Below are positions 7,612-16,986 of a stretch of DNA of 64,000 nucleotides, one piece after another. Numbering within the stretch: the stretch's first letter is position 1; every line of letters starts with the position of its first letter. The notes below the pieces were generated by a model. The model was not told the DNA's origin and searched no databases. It saw nothing but the letters and a program-made list of their open reading frames with translations. Both the position numbers and the translations under genes were made by a program. This DNA comes from CBDEUK01 sp965250225 (GTDB taxonomy: Bacteria > Pseudomonadota > Gammaproteobacteria > Eutrophobiales > Eutrophobiaceae), in the NCBI GenBank assembly GCA_965250225.1, contig CBDFNQ010000017.1, forward strand, positions 1-64,000. The letters run 5' to 3'.

Positions 7612-8226
7612 ATGAATAAAATTCTAATTTCTCTGTTAGTTTTAGGACTATTAGCATGCAATAGAATTCCACAGGAAGATTTAACAGATTATTCGACTCA
7701 TTCAGCAGAACGAGACATTAATAATGCATTAAAAGAAAATAATGTAACTTTTCTATTTGTGTGTGGTTTTGCATGTTATCCACCAGGTATAGGCTTTCTA
7801 GAACGCACACTCTGTTTCAAGAATATCAACTCAAGAACTATTGGACCAATTGGCGACTATGGGGTGGATATAAGACTTCAAATGCATGCTAAAGAGTATG
7901 CCGAGCAATACAATAATTTATTACTGGCTCATTTGAAACCAGATAGCTCTTGTCTTCCTACGGAGCAATGGGATGAAGCAGCTAATAAATTTTTTGAATA
8001 TTTGCGCAATAAAGTAGATCCACATGTTTCTACTGGTTATTCATCACCTGTAACACTAAAAAACCTTATCATATCTATTGATATAAGAAAACCAAATAAT
8101 GCTGAAGAAATAGTTAATGAAGCATGTTCTATTTTTAAAGCAAATGGTATTTATAGAGACTTTGGTGTAAAAATAAATCATAAAGATAACTATAGATGTG
8201 TAAATGGTGAATATGAAAAGCTATAA
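7612..8226 (+). CDS. putative lipoprotein, unknown function
   Basis: This 204-residue protein starts with a lipoprotein signal (MNKILISLLVLGLLACN; lipobox LLAC). The mature part is Cys-containing (VCGFACYPPG, LCFKN, SSCLP, EACSIF, YRCVNG) with no family that I recognise. It starts 12 bases after the YCII stop. The AT-rich sequence and position at the edge of the cassette array suggest acquired DNA, but I see no attC after it. Confidence 0.6.
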   Translation: MNKILISLLVLGLLACNRIPQEDLTDYSTHSAERDINNALKENNVTFLFVCGFACYPPGIGFLERTLCFKNINSRTIGPIGDYGVDIRLQMHAKEYAEQYNNLLLAHLKPDSSCLPTEQWDEAANKFFEYLRNKVDPHVSTGYSSPVTLKNLIISIDIRKPNNAEEIVNEACSIFKANGIYRDFGVKINHKDNYRCVNGEYEKL

Positions 8227-8376
8227 CAAATCTCTGCTATCGACTGTAAAAATAAATATAATCTAGCGCTAATTTCATAGATATCTTAATTGCATAGTTG
8301 GACTTGCTATATTTCAGTATACATCTAGCTGCATTGATAATTTATATTTTTCAATCACTCAATAGAGGAAAACCAA

Positions 8377-8763
8377 ATGGAATATTCTATCCTGATTATT
8401 TTAATCGCGTTACTTCAGTATATTTTCTTTACCGGTCACACAGGTTTCAGTCGTACAAAATATGGCGTTCATGGACCTAAAACAGTGGGGCATGACATCT
8501 GGGAGAGGATATATCGCGTGCAACAAAACACCTTGGAACAACTGGTAATCTTTATTCCAGGAATAGTTATTTTTAGTATGTATGTAAGTGAAACATGGGT
8601 TTTACTACCGGGAATACTCTTTATCATAGGACGTCAAGTTTACTATCATTTGTATATAAAAAACCCTGAAAGTCGCGGACCTGGCATGGTGCTCAGTTTT
8701 TTCAGCAATATTGCACTCGTACTAGGTGGTTTGATTGGACTAGGCTTAAGCATGACAGGTTAA
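8377..8763 (+). CDS. MAPEG-family membrane protein
   Basis: This 128-residue protein has four hydrophobic helices. The segment ERIYRVQQNTLEQLVIFIP is the MAPEG signature (ERxxRxQQNxxE), followed by GRQVYYHLYIKNPESRGPG. MAPEG proteins are trimeric membrane glutathione transferases and relatives. The bacterial members have poorly defined substrates. A gene for glutathione reductase is present at 23359, so the cell probably makes glutathione. RBS AGAGGAAAA precedes the ATG at 8377. Confidence 0.85.
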   Translation: MEYSILIILIALLQYIFFTGHTGFSRTKYGVHGPKTVGHDIWERIYRVQQNTLEQLVIFIPGIVIFSMYVSETWVLLPGILFIIGRQVYYHLYIKNPESRGPGMVLSFFSNIALVLGGLIGLGLSMTG

Positions 8764-8779
8764 TAGCGATATTAAAATA

Positions 8780-8992
8780 ATGAGAGACGTTGACGTTACA
8801 AAGGAGCCTGTAGAACTCTACAAAATATTAAAATTCGAAGGTATTGTTTCTAGTGGTGGTGAAGCAAAATCAAGAATCGCTGAAGGTCGCGTTTTAGTCA
8901 ATGGCAAGATTGAAACCAGAAAGCGAAAGAAAATTGTCTCCGGCGATATTATTGAGTTCGAAGATGAAAAGATTCGAATACGCTTAATATGA
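8780..8992 (+). CDS. small S4-domain RNA-binding protein (YbcJ-like)
   Basis: This 70-residue protein consists of an S4 domain: LYKILKFEGIVSSGGEAKSRIAEGRVLVNG then ETRKRKKIVSGDIIEFE (given in parts as LKFEGIVSSGGEAK and GRVLVNGKIETRKRKK). Members of this group bind structured RNA, probably ribosomal. It starts 17 bases after the MAPEG stop, so the two may be cotranscribed. Confidence 0.85.
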   Translation: MRDVDVTKEPVELYKILKFEGIVSSGGEAKSRIAEGRVLVNGKIETRKRKKIVSGDIIEFEDEKIRIRLI

Positions 8993-9078
8993 AAAAAAGA
9001 TTTTAGGAGTTACAATTGTTATAGATGACATAACTAACAAATAGCTTTTCTTAGTAATTACACAGAGGAGTGAAAAAG

Positions 9079-9774
9079 ATGACATTAACAAAAAAATTAA
9101 GCGCAGAGTTTATTGGTACATTTTGGTTAGTACTTGGCGGTTGTGGTAGTGCTGTTTTGGCTGCTGCATTTCCAGATGTGGGTATTGGTTTAGTCGGTGT
9201 TTCTTTTGCTTTCGGACTGACTGTCTTAACGATGGCATTTGCAATTGGTCATATATCAGGCTGCCATCTTAATCCTGCTGTTTCGATAGGTCTTTGGTCA
9301 GGCGGGAGGTTCTCAATGACAGAACTCGGCCCATATATTGTTGCACAAGTAGCCGGTGGTCTTGCTGGTGCGGCGGTATTATATGTGATTGCTACTGGTC
9401 AGGCAGGCTTTGACGTGACCGCCGGATTCGCATCAAATGGCTACGCAGAACACTCGCCTGGTGGGTATAGCTTAACAGCGGCGCTAGTCACTGAAATAGT
9501 TATGACTTTCATGTTTTTAATGATTATTTTAGGTGCAACCGATAAACGCGCACCACAGGGTTTTGCTCCTATTGCTATTGGCCTTGGCCTGACTCTTATT
9601 CACCTCATCAGTATCCCTGTTACCAATACCTCTGTAAATCCAGCGAGAAGTACCGGTGTTGCAATTTTTCAGGGCGACTGGGCAATATCGCAATTATGGC
9701 TTTTCTGGCTCGCCCCAATCGTAGGTGCTATTTTGGCTGGGATTGTTTATCGTTGGTTTGAGCCTGGGGAATAA
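9079..9774 (+). CDS. aqpZ: aquaporin Z
   Basis: The 231-residue protein has six membrane helices and both half-helix motifs, HLNPAVS and SVNPARSTG, in the expected positions. The sequences GTFWLVLGGCGSAVLAA and TLIHLISIPVTNTSVNPARS match E. coli AqpZ closely, which points to a water-selective channel in the inner membrane. The ATG at 9079 lies eight bases after GAGGAG (9065-9070). The GTG at 9070 overlaps that ribosome site and is rejected. Confidence 0.95.
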   Translation: MTLTKKLSAEFIGTFWLVLGGCGSAVLAAAFPDVGIGLVGVSFAFGLTVLTMAFAIGHISGCHLNPAVSIGLWSGGRFSMTELGPYIVAQVAGGLAGAAVLYVIATGQAGFDVTAGFASNGYAEHSPGGYSLTAALVTEIVMTFMFLMIILGATDKRAPQGFAPIAIGLGLTLIHLISIPVTNTSVNPARSTGVAIFQGDWAISQLWLFWLAPIVGAILAGIVYRWFEPGE

Positions 9775-9799
9775 ACACACTAAATGATTTCGTATTATT

Positions 9800-10054
9800 T
9801 TAAATACCCATGTCACTCAAGGCCACCATGATACGGTTCAGTGTGCCGGTAATACTCGGATGTTCTACTTCAAATTGTTCGATAAGATTAGGAATTTTCT
9901 GCATGACACTGTCCTTGTTTTCATCATCATCCGGGTTTTCTAACTGACGTTCCAAATCATGAATTAATTGCGACAATCGTTCTCTGGACGTATCAAGCTC
10001 ACCCAACCTGGCATGTAGCACATCAAGTTGTTGTTGTAATTCTTCTTTATTCAC
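9800..10054 (-). CDS. DUF4404-family protein
   Basis: This 84-residue protein is charged and largely helical. It begins MNKEELQQQLDVLHARLGEL and ends TGTLNRIMVALSDMGI, matching the DUF4404 family found in many gammaproteobacteria. It has no signal or membrane segment. The function is unknown. Confidence 0.8.
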   Translation of the reverse strand: MNKEELQQQLDVLHARLGELDTSRERLSQLIHDLERQLENPDDDENKDSVMQKIPNLIEQFEVEHPSITGTLNRIMVALSDMGI

Positions 10055-10195
10055 AATCTGAAATTACCTCTCCAATGTATTCATTCCATATACTCACTTT
10101 AGTAAAATCAGATACTAATTTCCAGTAATCTATTTGATATCAGTTTCATATAAGAATTCATGGATATATTTTGCTGAACCCGCCTCATTTTTTGT

Positions 10196-10807
10196 TTAGA
10201 GCTCTCCTTCTAATAACCATTGTTCTAAGGTTTTAATTTCGGGTAATTCTCCATTCGCACCTGGCCATGAATCGATGACATAACTTTGACCTGAGGCCAT
10301 TTTCTTTATGGTTGCCGTATTATGTGGCCAACGTGTGTCGACAAAATAACCACGTTTTGCAGGATCGGACAGTCTATGCTGTTGTAACAAGTTTGCTGTT
10401 TGTAACATACGCAGATAGGTTGTTGTATTCACTGTCTCATCTATACAATCCTGTTGTCCATAAGCATTTTTGAAAGCGGGCGACTTAGGCAAGTCTTCAG
10501 ATATGCCCGTGAGATTTCCCACGTGTTGTTCAAATAATGCAATAGCTTGGGCGATTTGTAATCTCTCCGCAGCTGCTGTCTCGGTGGGCTCAGAAAAAAC
10601 AGATGTTATATCCTGCCAAATAGATTCTGTGAGTTGGGCTTCGACTTTATATCGGCAACTGTAACCATGACAAACAAAAAAACTATCAGGTGAAGGCTGA
10701 TCGACTGCGTAAAAATTTAACAGATAGGAAGAATTTTGACCACAGCCGCACAGGTAAACAGTCAAAATAATGGTGGCTAATCTCCGTAATAAATACAGAT
10801 AATTCAC
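10196..10807 (-). CDS. putative lipoprotein, unknown function
   Basis: This 203-residue protein has an N-terminal signal with lipobox-like YLCGC at about residues 18-22. The mature part has a C-x4-C pair (CHGYSC) and a Trp-rich C-terminal section (DTRWPHNTATIK, VIDSWPGANGE). I recognise no named domain. It is the third gene after the symporter at 11423-12907 on the same strand. Confidence 0.65.
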   Translation of the reverse strand: MNYLYLLRRLATIILTVYLCGCGQNSSYLLNFYAVDQPSPDSFFVCHGYSCRYKVEAQLTESIWQDITSVFSEPTETAAAERLQIAQAIALFEQHVGNLTGISEDLPKSPAFKNAYGQQDCIDETVNTTTYLRMLQTANLLQQHRLSDPAKRGYFVDTRWPHNTATIKKMASGQSYVIDSWPGANGELPEIKTLEQWLLEGEL

Positions 10808-10832
10808 CTTTAATTGTCCCGGGATATTTATC

Positions 10833-11426
10833 TTAGATAGCCTGACCTTTTTCCAGTAATTCCAGTATCAATTCTTTTTCCTGGATTCCTTTACTGTCTC
10901 CGCCACTAAAATTCAATAAGCCAGAAGAGTAGGTTGAACCGAAGGTGGAAACAAGATTGACCGTCTGACCTAGACCAATCAAGAAATCTTCATCGTTTAG
11001 CGAAGAAAGTGGATGTATATAAGCGCTCCAGAGTATTTCTTTAGCAATGGCGTATCGAGCGTCTAATGCACTATCGAAATTTGCCTGCATGATTCGAAAC
11101 AAACTATCTTGATTGAGTTTTTCAGCCTCCATAATCGGAATAATAATTCGCATACGGTCTGCTTTCTCATCAGTAATCACCATGATGGTTAAATTACTAA
11201 TCTCGAACTGCCAGAAACCTTTTTCACCCTCAGGATTATCATCCAGACGTCTAATGATCGTATCAATACGATCATTGTTCATTTCATAGGATTCATCTTG
11301 TATTTGTTCAGATGTTTCAGCTGACAAATTCGGCGCAATGAACAACAGAAGCAGAATTAAATATATACAATTAGATAAATACACGAACATTTCCTTTTTT
11401 ATTAAATAAATTATTTGTATCATCAT
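10833..11426 (-). CDS. exported protein resembling the YbjN / type III chaperone fold
   Basis: A signal peptide (FVYLSNCIYLILLLLFIAPNLSAE) follows a short extension. The mature part (FWQFEISNLTIMVITDEKADRMRIIIPI, split here as FWQFEISNLTIMVITD and RMRIIIPIMEAE, then LNQDSLFRIMQANFDSALDARYA in parts) has the alternating pattern of the YbjN/CesT-like fold. That assignment is tentative. The first ATG (11426) overlaps the symporter stop as ATGA, suggesting translational coupling; the ATG at 11390 directly before the signal peptide is an alternative start. Confidence 0.5.
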   Translation of the reverse strand: MMIQIIYLIKKEMFVYLSNCIYLILLLLFIAPNLSAETSEQIQDESYEMNNDRIDTIIRRLDDNPEGEKGFWQFEISNLTIMVITDEKADRMRIIIPIMEAEKLNQDSLFRIMQANFDSALDARYAIAKEILWSAYIHPLSSLNDEDFLIGLGQTVNLVSTFGSTYSSGLLNFSGGDSKGIQEKELILELLEKGQAI

Positions 11427-12907
11427 TTCCGTAATAAAAATGACCCTATCAGTACGATCATACAGTTTACCAACAAACCATATAAACCAGGATGAAAACC
11501 ATAGAGTTTTCCACCCACGACAAGCTCAAAACCTCCAAAGGCAATTAATAATGAGAGCAACACACCCACGACCAGCCCTGCAATTATAGCTTGCGATTTT
11601 AAATAAGGAAGATGTATCCCTAACATAAAGGCAGGAACCAGTTGGATTAGTAAATCAAACTTTCGATCAAGCAATTGTATTAACGATGTTTTGTCTTGCA
11701 AATAGATTGAAAGCCAGACAAGAAATAAGACCAGAAACCATGAACAGAGCTTACCTACTAAAGTCAATTGAGATTGAGTGGCACTTTTATTGATAAACCC
11801 ACCATAAACATCTTTACTCAACATCGAGGAAATACTAAGCAATGCCGAATCGGCTGTCGACATCATTGCCGCAAGTGCTGCAGAAAAAAGCAGAACGACT
11901 AACCAATAACCAAAGACTGATCCCTGTTGTACTTCGAATAAAAGGCGCGAAAATATTTGATCGCTGCCAACACCTTCGAGCCCAGGCAAATACGCAATAG
12001 CATAAACACCTGTGATCACAGCAATTAATGTTGTGACCAATGGAATAAATGCCATAACTGCCAGACTCTTTCTTAAGACCATAGCTGAACGAGCCGCATA
12101 GATGCGTTGCATGGCTTGCGGATATAAAGAACCAGCAAGCCCCACAAGTAAAATGTAACTCAACCATTCCCTGAGACGATTTGCATCTGGCGGTAATGCT
12201 TTTTTTGTTATCTCGGGATCGCTGGAGTTTTGAATAATTTCTGTCGCCAGTTGTATCGATCCATATTGTTGATACAAAACAAAAACCAACAATAAGAAAC
12301 CTACCATCAATACTATACCTTGAATGGCATCAGTCCAGGCGATAGCCCTGATCCCACCTAGTGTGCCGTAAACCACCATGATCGCTGTTAGCAAAATCAC
12401 ACCATAGACATAGGCCTGATAGGAATCACCACTAGACAGACCCTGCATAGCACGACCCATTGCCATGAGCTGCGCCAGAAAATAATTCGACAGCACAACA
12501 ATCATGATCAGTGTTGCCAATAAATTGAGTGTTTTTGAATGAAAGCGATATTGTAAATAATCGGTCGGAGTAATAAACCCTTTTTCTTTTGCCAGGGCAT
12601 AGAGTTTCGGTGCGTAGATTAAATAACAGACAATAATTGCTGTCATGAACTGCACACACATGATCCAGGCATAGCCGACACGATAGGTCTTGCCGCTGTA
12701 ACCAAAAAAAGTATTGCCGCTGTATTGTGTTGCATACAAGGTCAGCAACAGGATCATAAAACCAAAGCCAGAACCGGCCAGGTAGAAATCTGCCAAGGTG
12801 TTTTCCTTGCGCGCTTTAAAGCCGTACCAACCGATGATAATTAATGAAAAAAGATAAACGCCGATAAATGACCATGCATAGAGATCAAAAGGCAGAATGG
12901 ATTGCAT
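11423..12907 (-). CDS. sodium:solute symporter (SSS family)
   Basis: The protein has 494 residues and about 13 membrane helices. SSS-family features include the N-terminal DFYLAGSGFG, the ATQYSGNTFFGYSGK segment, GGIRAIAWTDAIQG and ALAAMMSTADSALLSISSM near the sodium site. The substrate cannot be told from sequence; relatives carry organic acids, proline, pantothenate and others. A small membrane protein (12950-13147) precedes it on the same strand, the usual arrangement for many SSS carriers. Confidence 0.9.
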   Translation of the reverse strand: MQSILPFDLYAWSFIGVYLFSLIIIGWYGFKARKENTLADFYLAGSGFGFMILLLTLYATQYSGNTFFGYSGKTYRVGYAWIMCVQFMTAIIVCYLIYAPKLYALAKEKGFITPTDYLQYRFHSKTLNLLATLIMIVVLSNYFLAQLMAMGRAMQGLSSGDSYQAYVYGVILLTAIMVVYGTLGGIRAIAWTDAIQGIVLMVGFLLLVFVLYQQYGSIQLATEIIQNSSDPEITKKALPPDANRLREWLSYILLVGLAGSLYPQAMQRIYAARSAMVLRKSLAVMAFIPLVTTLIAVITGVYAIAYLPGLEGVGSDQIFSRLLFEVQQGSVFGYWLVVLLFSAALAAMMSTADSALLSISSMLSKDVYGGFINKSATQSQLTLVGKLCSWFLVLFLVWLSIYLQDKTSLIQLLDRKFDLLIQLVPAFMLGIHLPYLKSQAIIAGLVVGVLLSLLIAFGGFELVVGGKLYGFHPGLYGLLVNCMIVLIGSFLLRK

Positions 12908-12949
12908 AGCGTTATGAGATGATCAATCGTCCGATGATGAATCTTCTCA

Positions 12950-13147
12950 TTAGTTCTCTCCGGGCCAGGGATATTTTAATAACAAATATGCTGTGTAAAC
13001 AGCAATCAAGGTTGAGAACATGACTGAAACACTGACCCACATTGGCATACCAAACAACAGACGATCATCTTCTGTTGGCCAGTACCAGGGAATTGCAAAA
13101 CACAATAAGAATAGATACACAAACAATCTATGAAACATCCACATCAC
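12950..13147 (-). CDS. small two-helix membrane protein (DUF3311-like)
   Basis: This 65-residue protein has two hydrophobic helices (LFVYLFLLCFAIPWYWP and MWVSVSVMFSTLIAVYTAYLLL, with a short loop). It lies 42 bases upstream of an SSS symporter gene, as small DUF3311/DUF997-type subunits often do, so a role in that transporter is inferred. The first two codons are both ATG. Confidence 0.65.
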   Translation of the reverse strand: MMWMFHRLFVYLFLLCFAIPWYWPTEDDRLLFGMPMWVSVSVMFSTLIAVYTAYLLLKYPWPGEN

Positions 13148-13172
13148 GCTGTATATTTATGATTCAGGATTA

Positions 13173-14048
13173 TCATGGCTCAAAATGATCACGCAGTCCA
13201 AGATAGTTCTGCAAGCCAAGAACATCTTTAATATCATCAAAGCCCACCATTTGGTCCGTTAATGCTCTTGTGTGGCCATCACGTTTAAATACTTCGGCCA
13301 TATCACGCATGGCTTTTGCGGTTAACAAAACGGAATCAATTGAAGCAACTAAAATTTTATAACCTATTTCTTCCAGTTCTTTAGCAGATAAAACAGGCGT
13401 CTTTCCGAAGGCCAACATATTGATCAATTTTGGATATGCTACTCGTTTACAGACTTCTTCCATCTCATCAATACTTAACGGCGCCTCGATGAAGGCAATA
13501 TCGGCTCCAGCATCACAATAACGATTTACCCGATCGATCGCTTCATCAAGATTATGTGTGCCTCTAGCATCAGTGCGTGCAATGAATATAAAATCATCAT
13601 CGTCTCTTGCATCGACCGCGGCTTTAAACTTGGTTATCATTTCACTCGCTTCAATCACCTGATTACCACCAAAATGACCACAGCGTTTTGGAAAGGCCTG
13701 ATCCTCAAGGATGATCCCGGCCGCCCCGGCACCTTCAAATTCTTCAACACAACGCATAATATTATGAATATCCCCATGTCCAGTATCGGCATCTGCAATG
13801 ACCGGTATTGAAACACGATGTGCCATGCGCCGTGTTGCATCGACCATCTCCATCAAACCCAGAAAATTCAGATCCGGATAACCATTCAGGCTGGCACTGG
13901 TACCAAATCCGCCGAGAAATACAGATTCAAAACCCGTTTGCTCAATCATCACCGCGGTTAACACATCATGCGCACCCAGTGAGCAAATAATGCCCGGGTT
14001 ATTCAGCAAATCACGAATTTTTTGAGTGGCTTTTTTTGAACCTGACAT
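13173..14048 (-). CDS. isocitrate lyase / PEP mutase superfamily enzyme
   Basis: The protein has about 291 residues. It shows the superfamily fold markers DADTGHGD (metal-binding aspartates), EDQAFPKRCGHFGG (catalytic loop with the KRCGH motif) and IARTDARGTHNLDEAIDR. Superfamily members cleave or form C-C or P-C bonds in small oxo-acids (methylisocitrate lyase, oxaloacetate decarboxylase, phosphonomutases). The exact substrate is open. The ATG at 14048 is chosen over one at 14069 because GGAGG lies five bases before it. Confidence 0.85.
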   Translation of the reverse strand: MSGSKKATQKIRDLLNNPGIICSLGAHDVLTAVMIEQTGFESVFLGGFGTSASLNGYPDLNFLGLMEMVDATRRMAHRVSIPVIADADTGHGDIHNIMRCVEEFEGAGAAGIILEDQAFPKRCGHFGGNQVIEASEMITKFKAAVDARDDDDFIFIARTDARGTHNLDEAIDRVNRYCDAGADIAFIEAPLSIDEMEEVCKRVAYPKLINMLAFGKTPVLSAKELEEIGYKILVASIDSVLLTAKAMRDMAEVFKRDGHTRALTDQMVGFDDIKDVLGLQNYLGLRDHFEP

Positions 14049-14179
14049 ACTATCCTCCGATACATTCACAGACTGGATTTGGCTAAGGAATAAGATTCTA
14101 CCCGAATTGGAATAACGTTTGAGTGATTTTTACGGAAACCTTTATAATGATCTGACAAAAATTAATCTAATCATAGACT

Positions 14180-14512
14180 ATGGAAAATAATATACCTGCT
14201 CAAAAATCCGGTAGCCTGTTTCTGGCTATGGTATGGATGTTTATCATTTCGATATTACTTTTCTGGTTACCCTTAATTGGCCCATTGATCGCAGGGATCG
14301 TCGGAGGCAAACAGGCTGGCAGTGTTACGTCTGGCATCCTTGCGGCTCTGATCCCCGGAGTGATCATATGTATTATTTTATTTTTTGCCGGTAGCGCCAT
14401 GACCGCCATACCCTATGTTGGCATCGTATTGGCTGGCGGCGGATTGTTATTGTATCTATTTTATATTCCGACCTTACTCATTGGCGCCTTGATCGGTGGC
14501 CTATTAAATTAA
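14180..14512 (+). CDS. small glycine-rich membrane protein, unknown function
   Basis: This 110-residue protein has three or four hydrophobic helices with many Gly, Ala and Ile residues (GPLIAGIVGGKQAGS, LLIGALIGGLL). The GGKQAGS turn recalls DUF5518-type membrane proteins. It stands alone between divergent and convergent neighbours. No function can be assigned. Confidence 0.6.
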   Translation: MENNIPAQKSGSLFLAMVWMFIISILLFWLPLIGPLIAGIVGGKQAGSVTSGILAALIPGVIICIILFFAGSAMTAIPYVGIVLAGGGLLLYLFYIPTLLIGALIGGLLN

Positions 14513-14653
14513 TTGTTGATCTTGAGATTTCATTTCACACAAAATAATACATATCTTATTGATATTTATAGTATTTTTATTGTATTTTGCCATGTTATTT
14601 CAACTGTTTTACGGTATAATTCAGCTGATTTTTCATAACACTGGTCTGTCAAA

Positions 14654-16327
14654 ATGATATTCAAGTTAGTCCGTTTTGTACTCTGCAGCATCCCCTTTCT
14701 ATTCATTGTCATAACCCATTCTTTTGCTGAAGAACCCACTGCGGTTGAAATAAATGACAGTGAAATAAAAGACGAACAAACCAGCAATGAACCATCCAAT
14801 GATCAATTAATGCAACTGGAAACAGCAGCCATTGATGGTGATAGCAGTGCTCAAACTCAATTAGCTTCGATGTACTATCTTGGCGAAGGTGTTGAACAAA
14901 ATCATGCACAAGCCTTTGCCTGGTACCAGCTTGCTGCGGAACAAGGTGATATGAATGCTCAATACAGCCTTGGCAATATGTATTCACTGGGTGAAGCCGT
15001 GCAAGGCAATAAGCAAGAGGCACAATACTGGTATCAACTTGCCGCATCACAGGGGCATTCAGCGTCGGAAAAACGATTAGATGAACTGAACCTTGTCGAC
15101 AAACCAAACGTTACAGATGAGAATCATTATGCAGGATCACTCTTGCCAGAAGATGAGGTTATTACACTGACTGAAACGACAGAAATCAGAGTGGCCGATA
15201 ACACAACACCAGATGGAAAAATAGAACTTGAATCCGAACCTGGTTTATTTGATCAATTATTTGGATCAACCGAGGAGACACCAGCAACTCAAACAGAGCC
15301 TACTGATACGGTAGAAGTAGTTGATAAAAGTGTCGAATCAGACAATAAGGTCACGACCAGTCGAAATGACACAATCGAAACGGTCAGCACTGACAAGCAG
15401 TCTACAGAAAATTCAGCAATCAACACAACACTGCAACCAGGACCCATTGTAAAAACTGAGATTGAAGAAGCACCGACGTTCGAAGAAATTACCCCTGACA
15501 ACCCTGAACTCTTTGCTCTCTACAACAATGCCCAAGAAGGTGATGCTATTGCACAATATAATATTGGTAATGTCTTTTATCAGGGCGATAATGTCACACA
15601 AAATCATGAACACGCTATATTATGGTATCGACGTTCTGCTCAACAGGGCAATGCCAATGCACAATACAGGCTTGGCAATATTTATCTCATGGGAGAAGGT
15701 GTTGAACAAAACGATCAAGTAGCTATGGGCTGGTATGAACAGGCAGCAGCACAAGGACATGAATCAGCACAACATAATTTTGATAACCTTCAACCGTTAA
15801 CAAACAGGACAGAAAAATCTGAACCGGTTGTAATCAACACTGAGCAAGATGATAAGCACACTCAAGACACCAGAGTGACTAAAGTCACCAGCTCAGAAAG
15901 TGATTATCAACAAGGCATGAAGTTTAGTTTAGGTGATGGTGTTGAACGAGATTATAAAAAAGCATTTCAATATTTTAAACAATCCGCTGATTCAGGCCAC
16001 TTAAGTGCTCAATATCAACTAGGCATTGCCTATGCCTTTGGTGAAGGTGTCGAAAAAGATAGAACAGAAGCCGCTAAATGGTTTGGTAAAGCTGCCGAGA
16101 GCGGCGATGCACTTGCCCAACGTCAACTTGCAAATATGTATTGGTCGGGTACTGGTGTCTCGCAAGACAAAGCCAAGGCTGCTGCCTGGTTTAGTATTAT
16201 TGCTGATAATGGTAATGATATGGACAAACAACGTTTTGATAGCATTCGCAATGAACTTAGCGTAGAAGAACTGGATAAATCCAGACAAATTGCTGCAAAA
16301 TTGAATGCACAATTGCCACAACTTTGA
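14654..16327 (+). CDS. exported Sel1-repeat protein
   Basis: The protein has 557 residues with a signal peptide (FVLCSIPFLFIVITHSFAEE). Seven Sel1-type repeats occur in three groups: two at about residues 60-140, two at about 290-370 and three at about 410-525. Each shows the pattern AQxxLGxxYxxGxGVxxDxxxAxxWYxxAAxQG. The groups are separated by Thr/Glu-rich, probably disordered linkers. Sel1 repeats form helical solenoids that bind proteins or peptidoglycan-active enzymes. No partner is evident nearby. Confidence 0.88.
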   Translation: MIFKLVRFVLCSIPFLFIVITHSFAEEPTAVEINDSEIKDEQTSNEPSNDQLMQLETAAIDGDSSAQTQLASMYYLGEGVEQNHAQAFAWYQLAAEQGDMNAQYSLGNMYSLGEAVQGNKQEAQYWYQLAASQGHSASEKRLDELNLVDKPNVTDENHYAGSLLPEDEVITLTETTEIRVADNTTPDGKIELESEPGLFDQLFGSTEETPATQTEPTDTVEVVDKSVESDNKVTTSRNDTIETVSTDKQSTENSAINTTLQPGPIVKTEIEEAPTFEEITPDNPELFALYNNAQEGDAIAQYNIGNVFYQGDNVTQNHEHAILWYRRSAQQGNANAQYRLGNIYLMGEGVEQNDQVAMGWYEQAAAQGHESAQHNFDNLQPLTNRTEKSEPVVINTEQDDKHTQDTRVTKVTSSESDYQQGMKFSLGDGVERDYKKAFQYFKQSADSGHLSAQYQLGIAYAFGEGVEKDRTEAAKWFGKAAESGDALAQRQLANMYWSGTGVSQDKAKAAAWFSIIADNGNDMDKQRFDSIRNELSVEELDKSRQIAAKLNAQLPQL

Positions 16328-16378
16328 ACCGTTACAGTTAGTAAATAATTTAAAAGAACTAAATATTTTTCAGACCAT

Positions 16379-16660
16379 CTAACCTCCCCCACGATGGTAC
16401 GATAAATCAAATCGTTTAAAAAATAATTCAATAGTTTGATCTGTAACACCTTCAAATGTGAATGCAATCTGGGTCATTGGTAAACTTAAAGCGGCAATCT
16501 TACGAACTGATTCATCGCCTAAACAAATCGTTAATGTTCCAGCAGGTAATTCAACGTATATATCAGGCATTGAAATTTGATAAGGATACTGTGCAAGAGC
16601 TTTGGCTAATAGTCGAAAGAAGTCGTCATGAGTAATGCCCATGTCGCGAACAAACTTCAT
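16379..16660 (-). CDS. small protein of the aldehyde oxidoreductase operon, ends in Gly-Gly-Gly
   Basis: This 93-residue soluble protein (MKFVRDMGITHDDFFRLL ... FDLSYHRGGG) is the last gene on the minus strand after the MoaD-like gene, 38 bases away. I do not recognise a named family. The terminal RGGG resembles the exposed diglycine tail of ubiquitin-like sulfur carriers, which may be coincidence. By position it could be a maturation factor for the tungsten enzyme, comparable to the extra genes in aor operons of denitrifiers. Confidence 0.6.
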   Translation of the reverse strand: MKFVRDMGITHDDFFRLLAKALAQYPYQISMPDIYVELPAGTLTICLGDESVRKIAALSLPMTQIAFTFEGVTDQTIELFFKRFDLSYHRGGG

Positions 16661-16698
16661 GCTTCAAGATAGTTATCCTTAATGATTATACGAATAGA

Positions 16699-16953
16699 TT
16701 AACCACCGGCAACTGGTGGCCAGATAGCAAGTGTGTCGCCGTCTTTAAAGACAGGTTTATCACGTTCCTCAAATTGTAAATAAACACCGTTTAATAAAAC
16801 CAGATGGGCACGCTCACGCGGTACTTTAAATTTTTCGATGACACTGTGTGGTGTGTCATCACCAGGAACCTCAACAAGTGTTCTGTGTTTTTTTGATCCT
16901 TCTGGAAGATACTCGCTTAAGGTAGCGTAGAGCTTAAGTGTGATTTGCATCAT
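16699..16953 (-). CDS. MoaD/ThiS-family sulfur carrier linked to the AOR operon
   Basis: This 84-residue beta-grasp protein (ITLKLYATLSEYLPEG, FKDGDTLAIWPPVAGG) ends in the double glycine that is adenylated and thiocarboxylated in MoaD/ThiS proteins. MoaD supplies sulfur for the molybdopterin dithiolene. A dedicated copy beside an aldehyde:ferredoxin oxidoreductase probably serves the tungsten-pterin cofactor. It is 67 bases from the broken flavoprotein gene, with a 26-bp palindrome between them. Confidence 0.85.
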   Translation of the reverse strand: MMQITLKLYATLSEYLPEGSKKHRTLVEVPGDDTPHSVIEKFKVPRERAHLVLLNGVYLQFEERDKPVFKDGDTLAIWPPVAGG

Positions 16954-16986
16954 GCTTTCTTGATGATAGGATATCTCTGTAGATCA

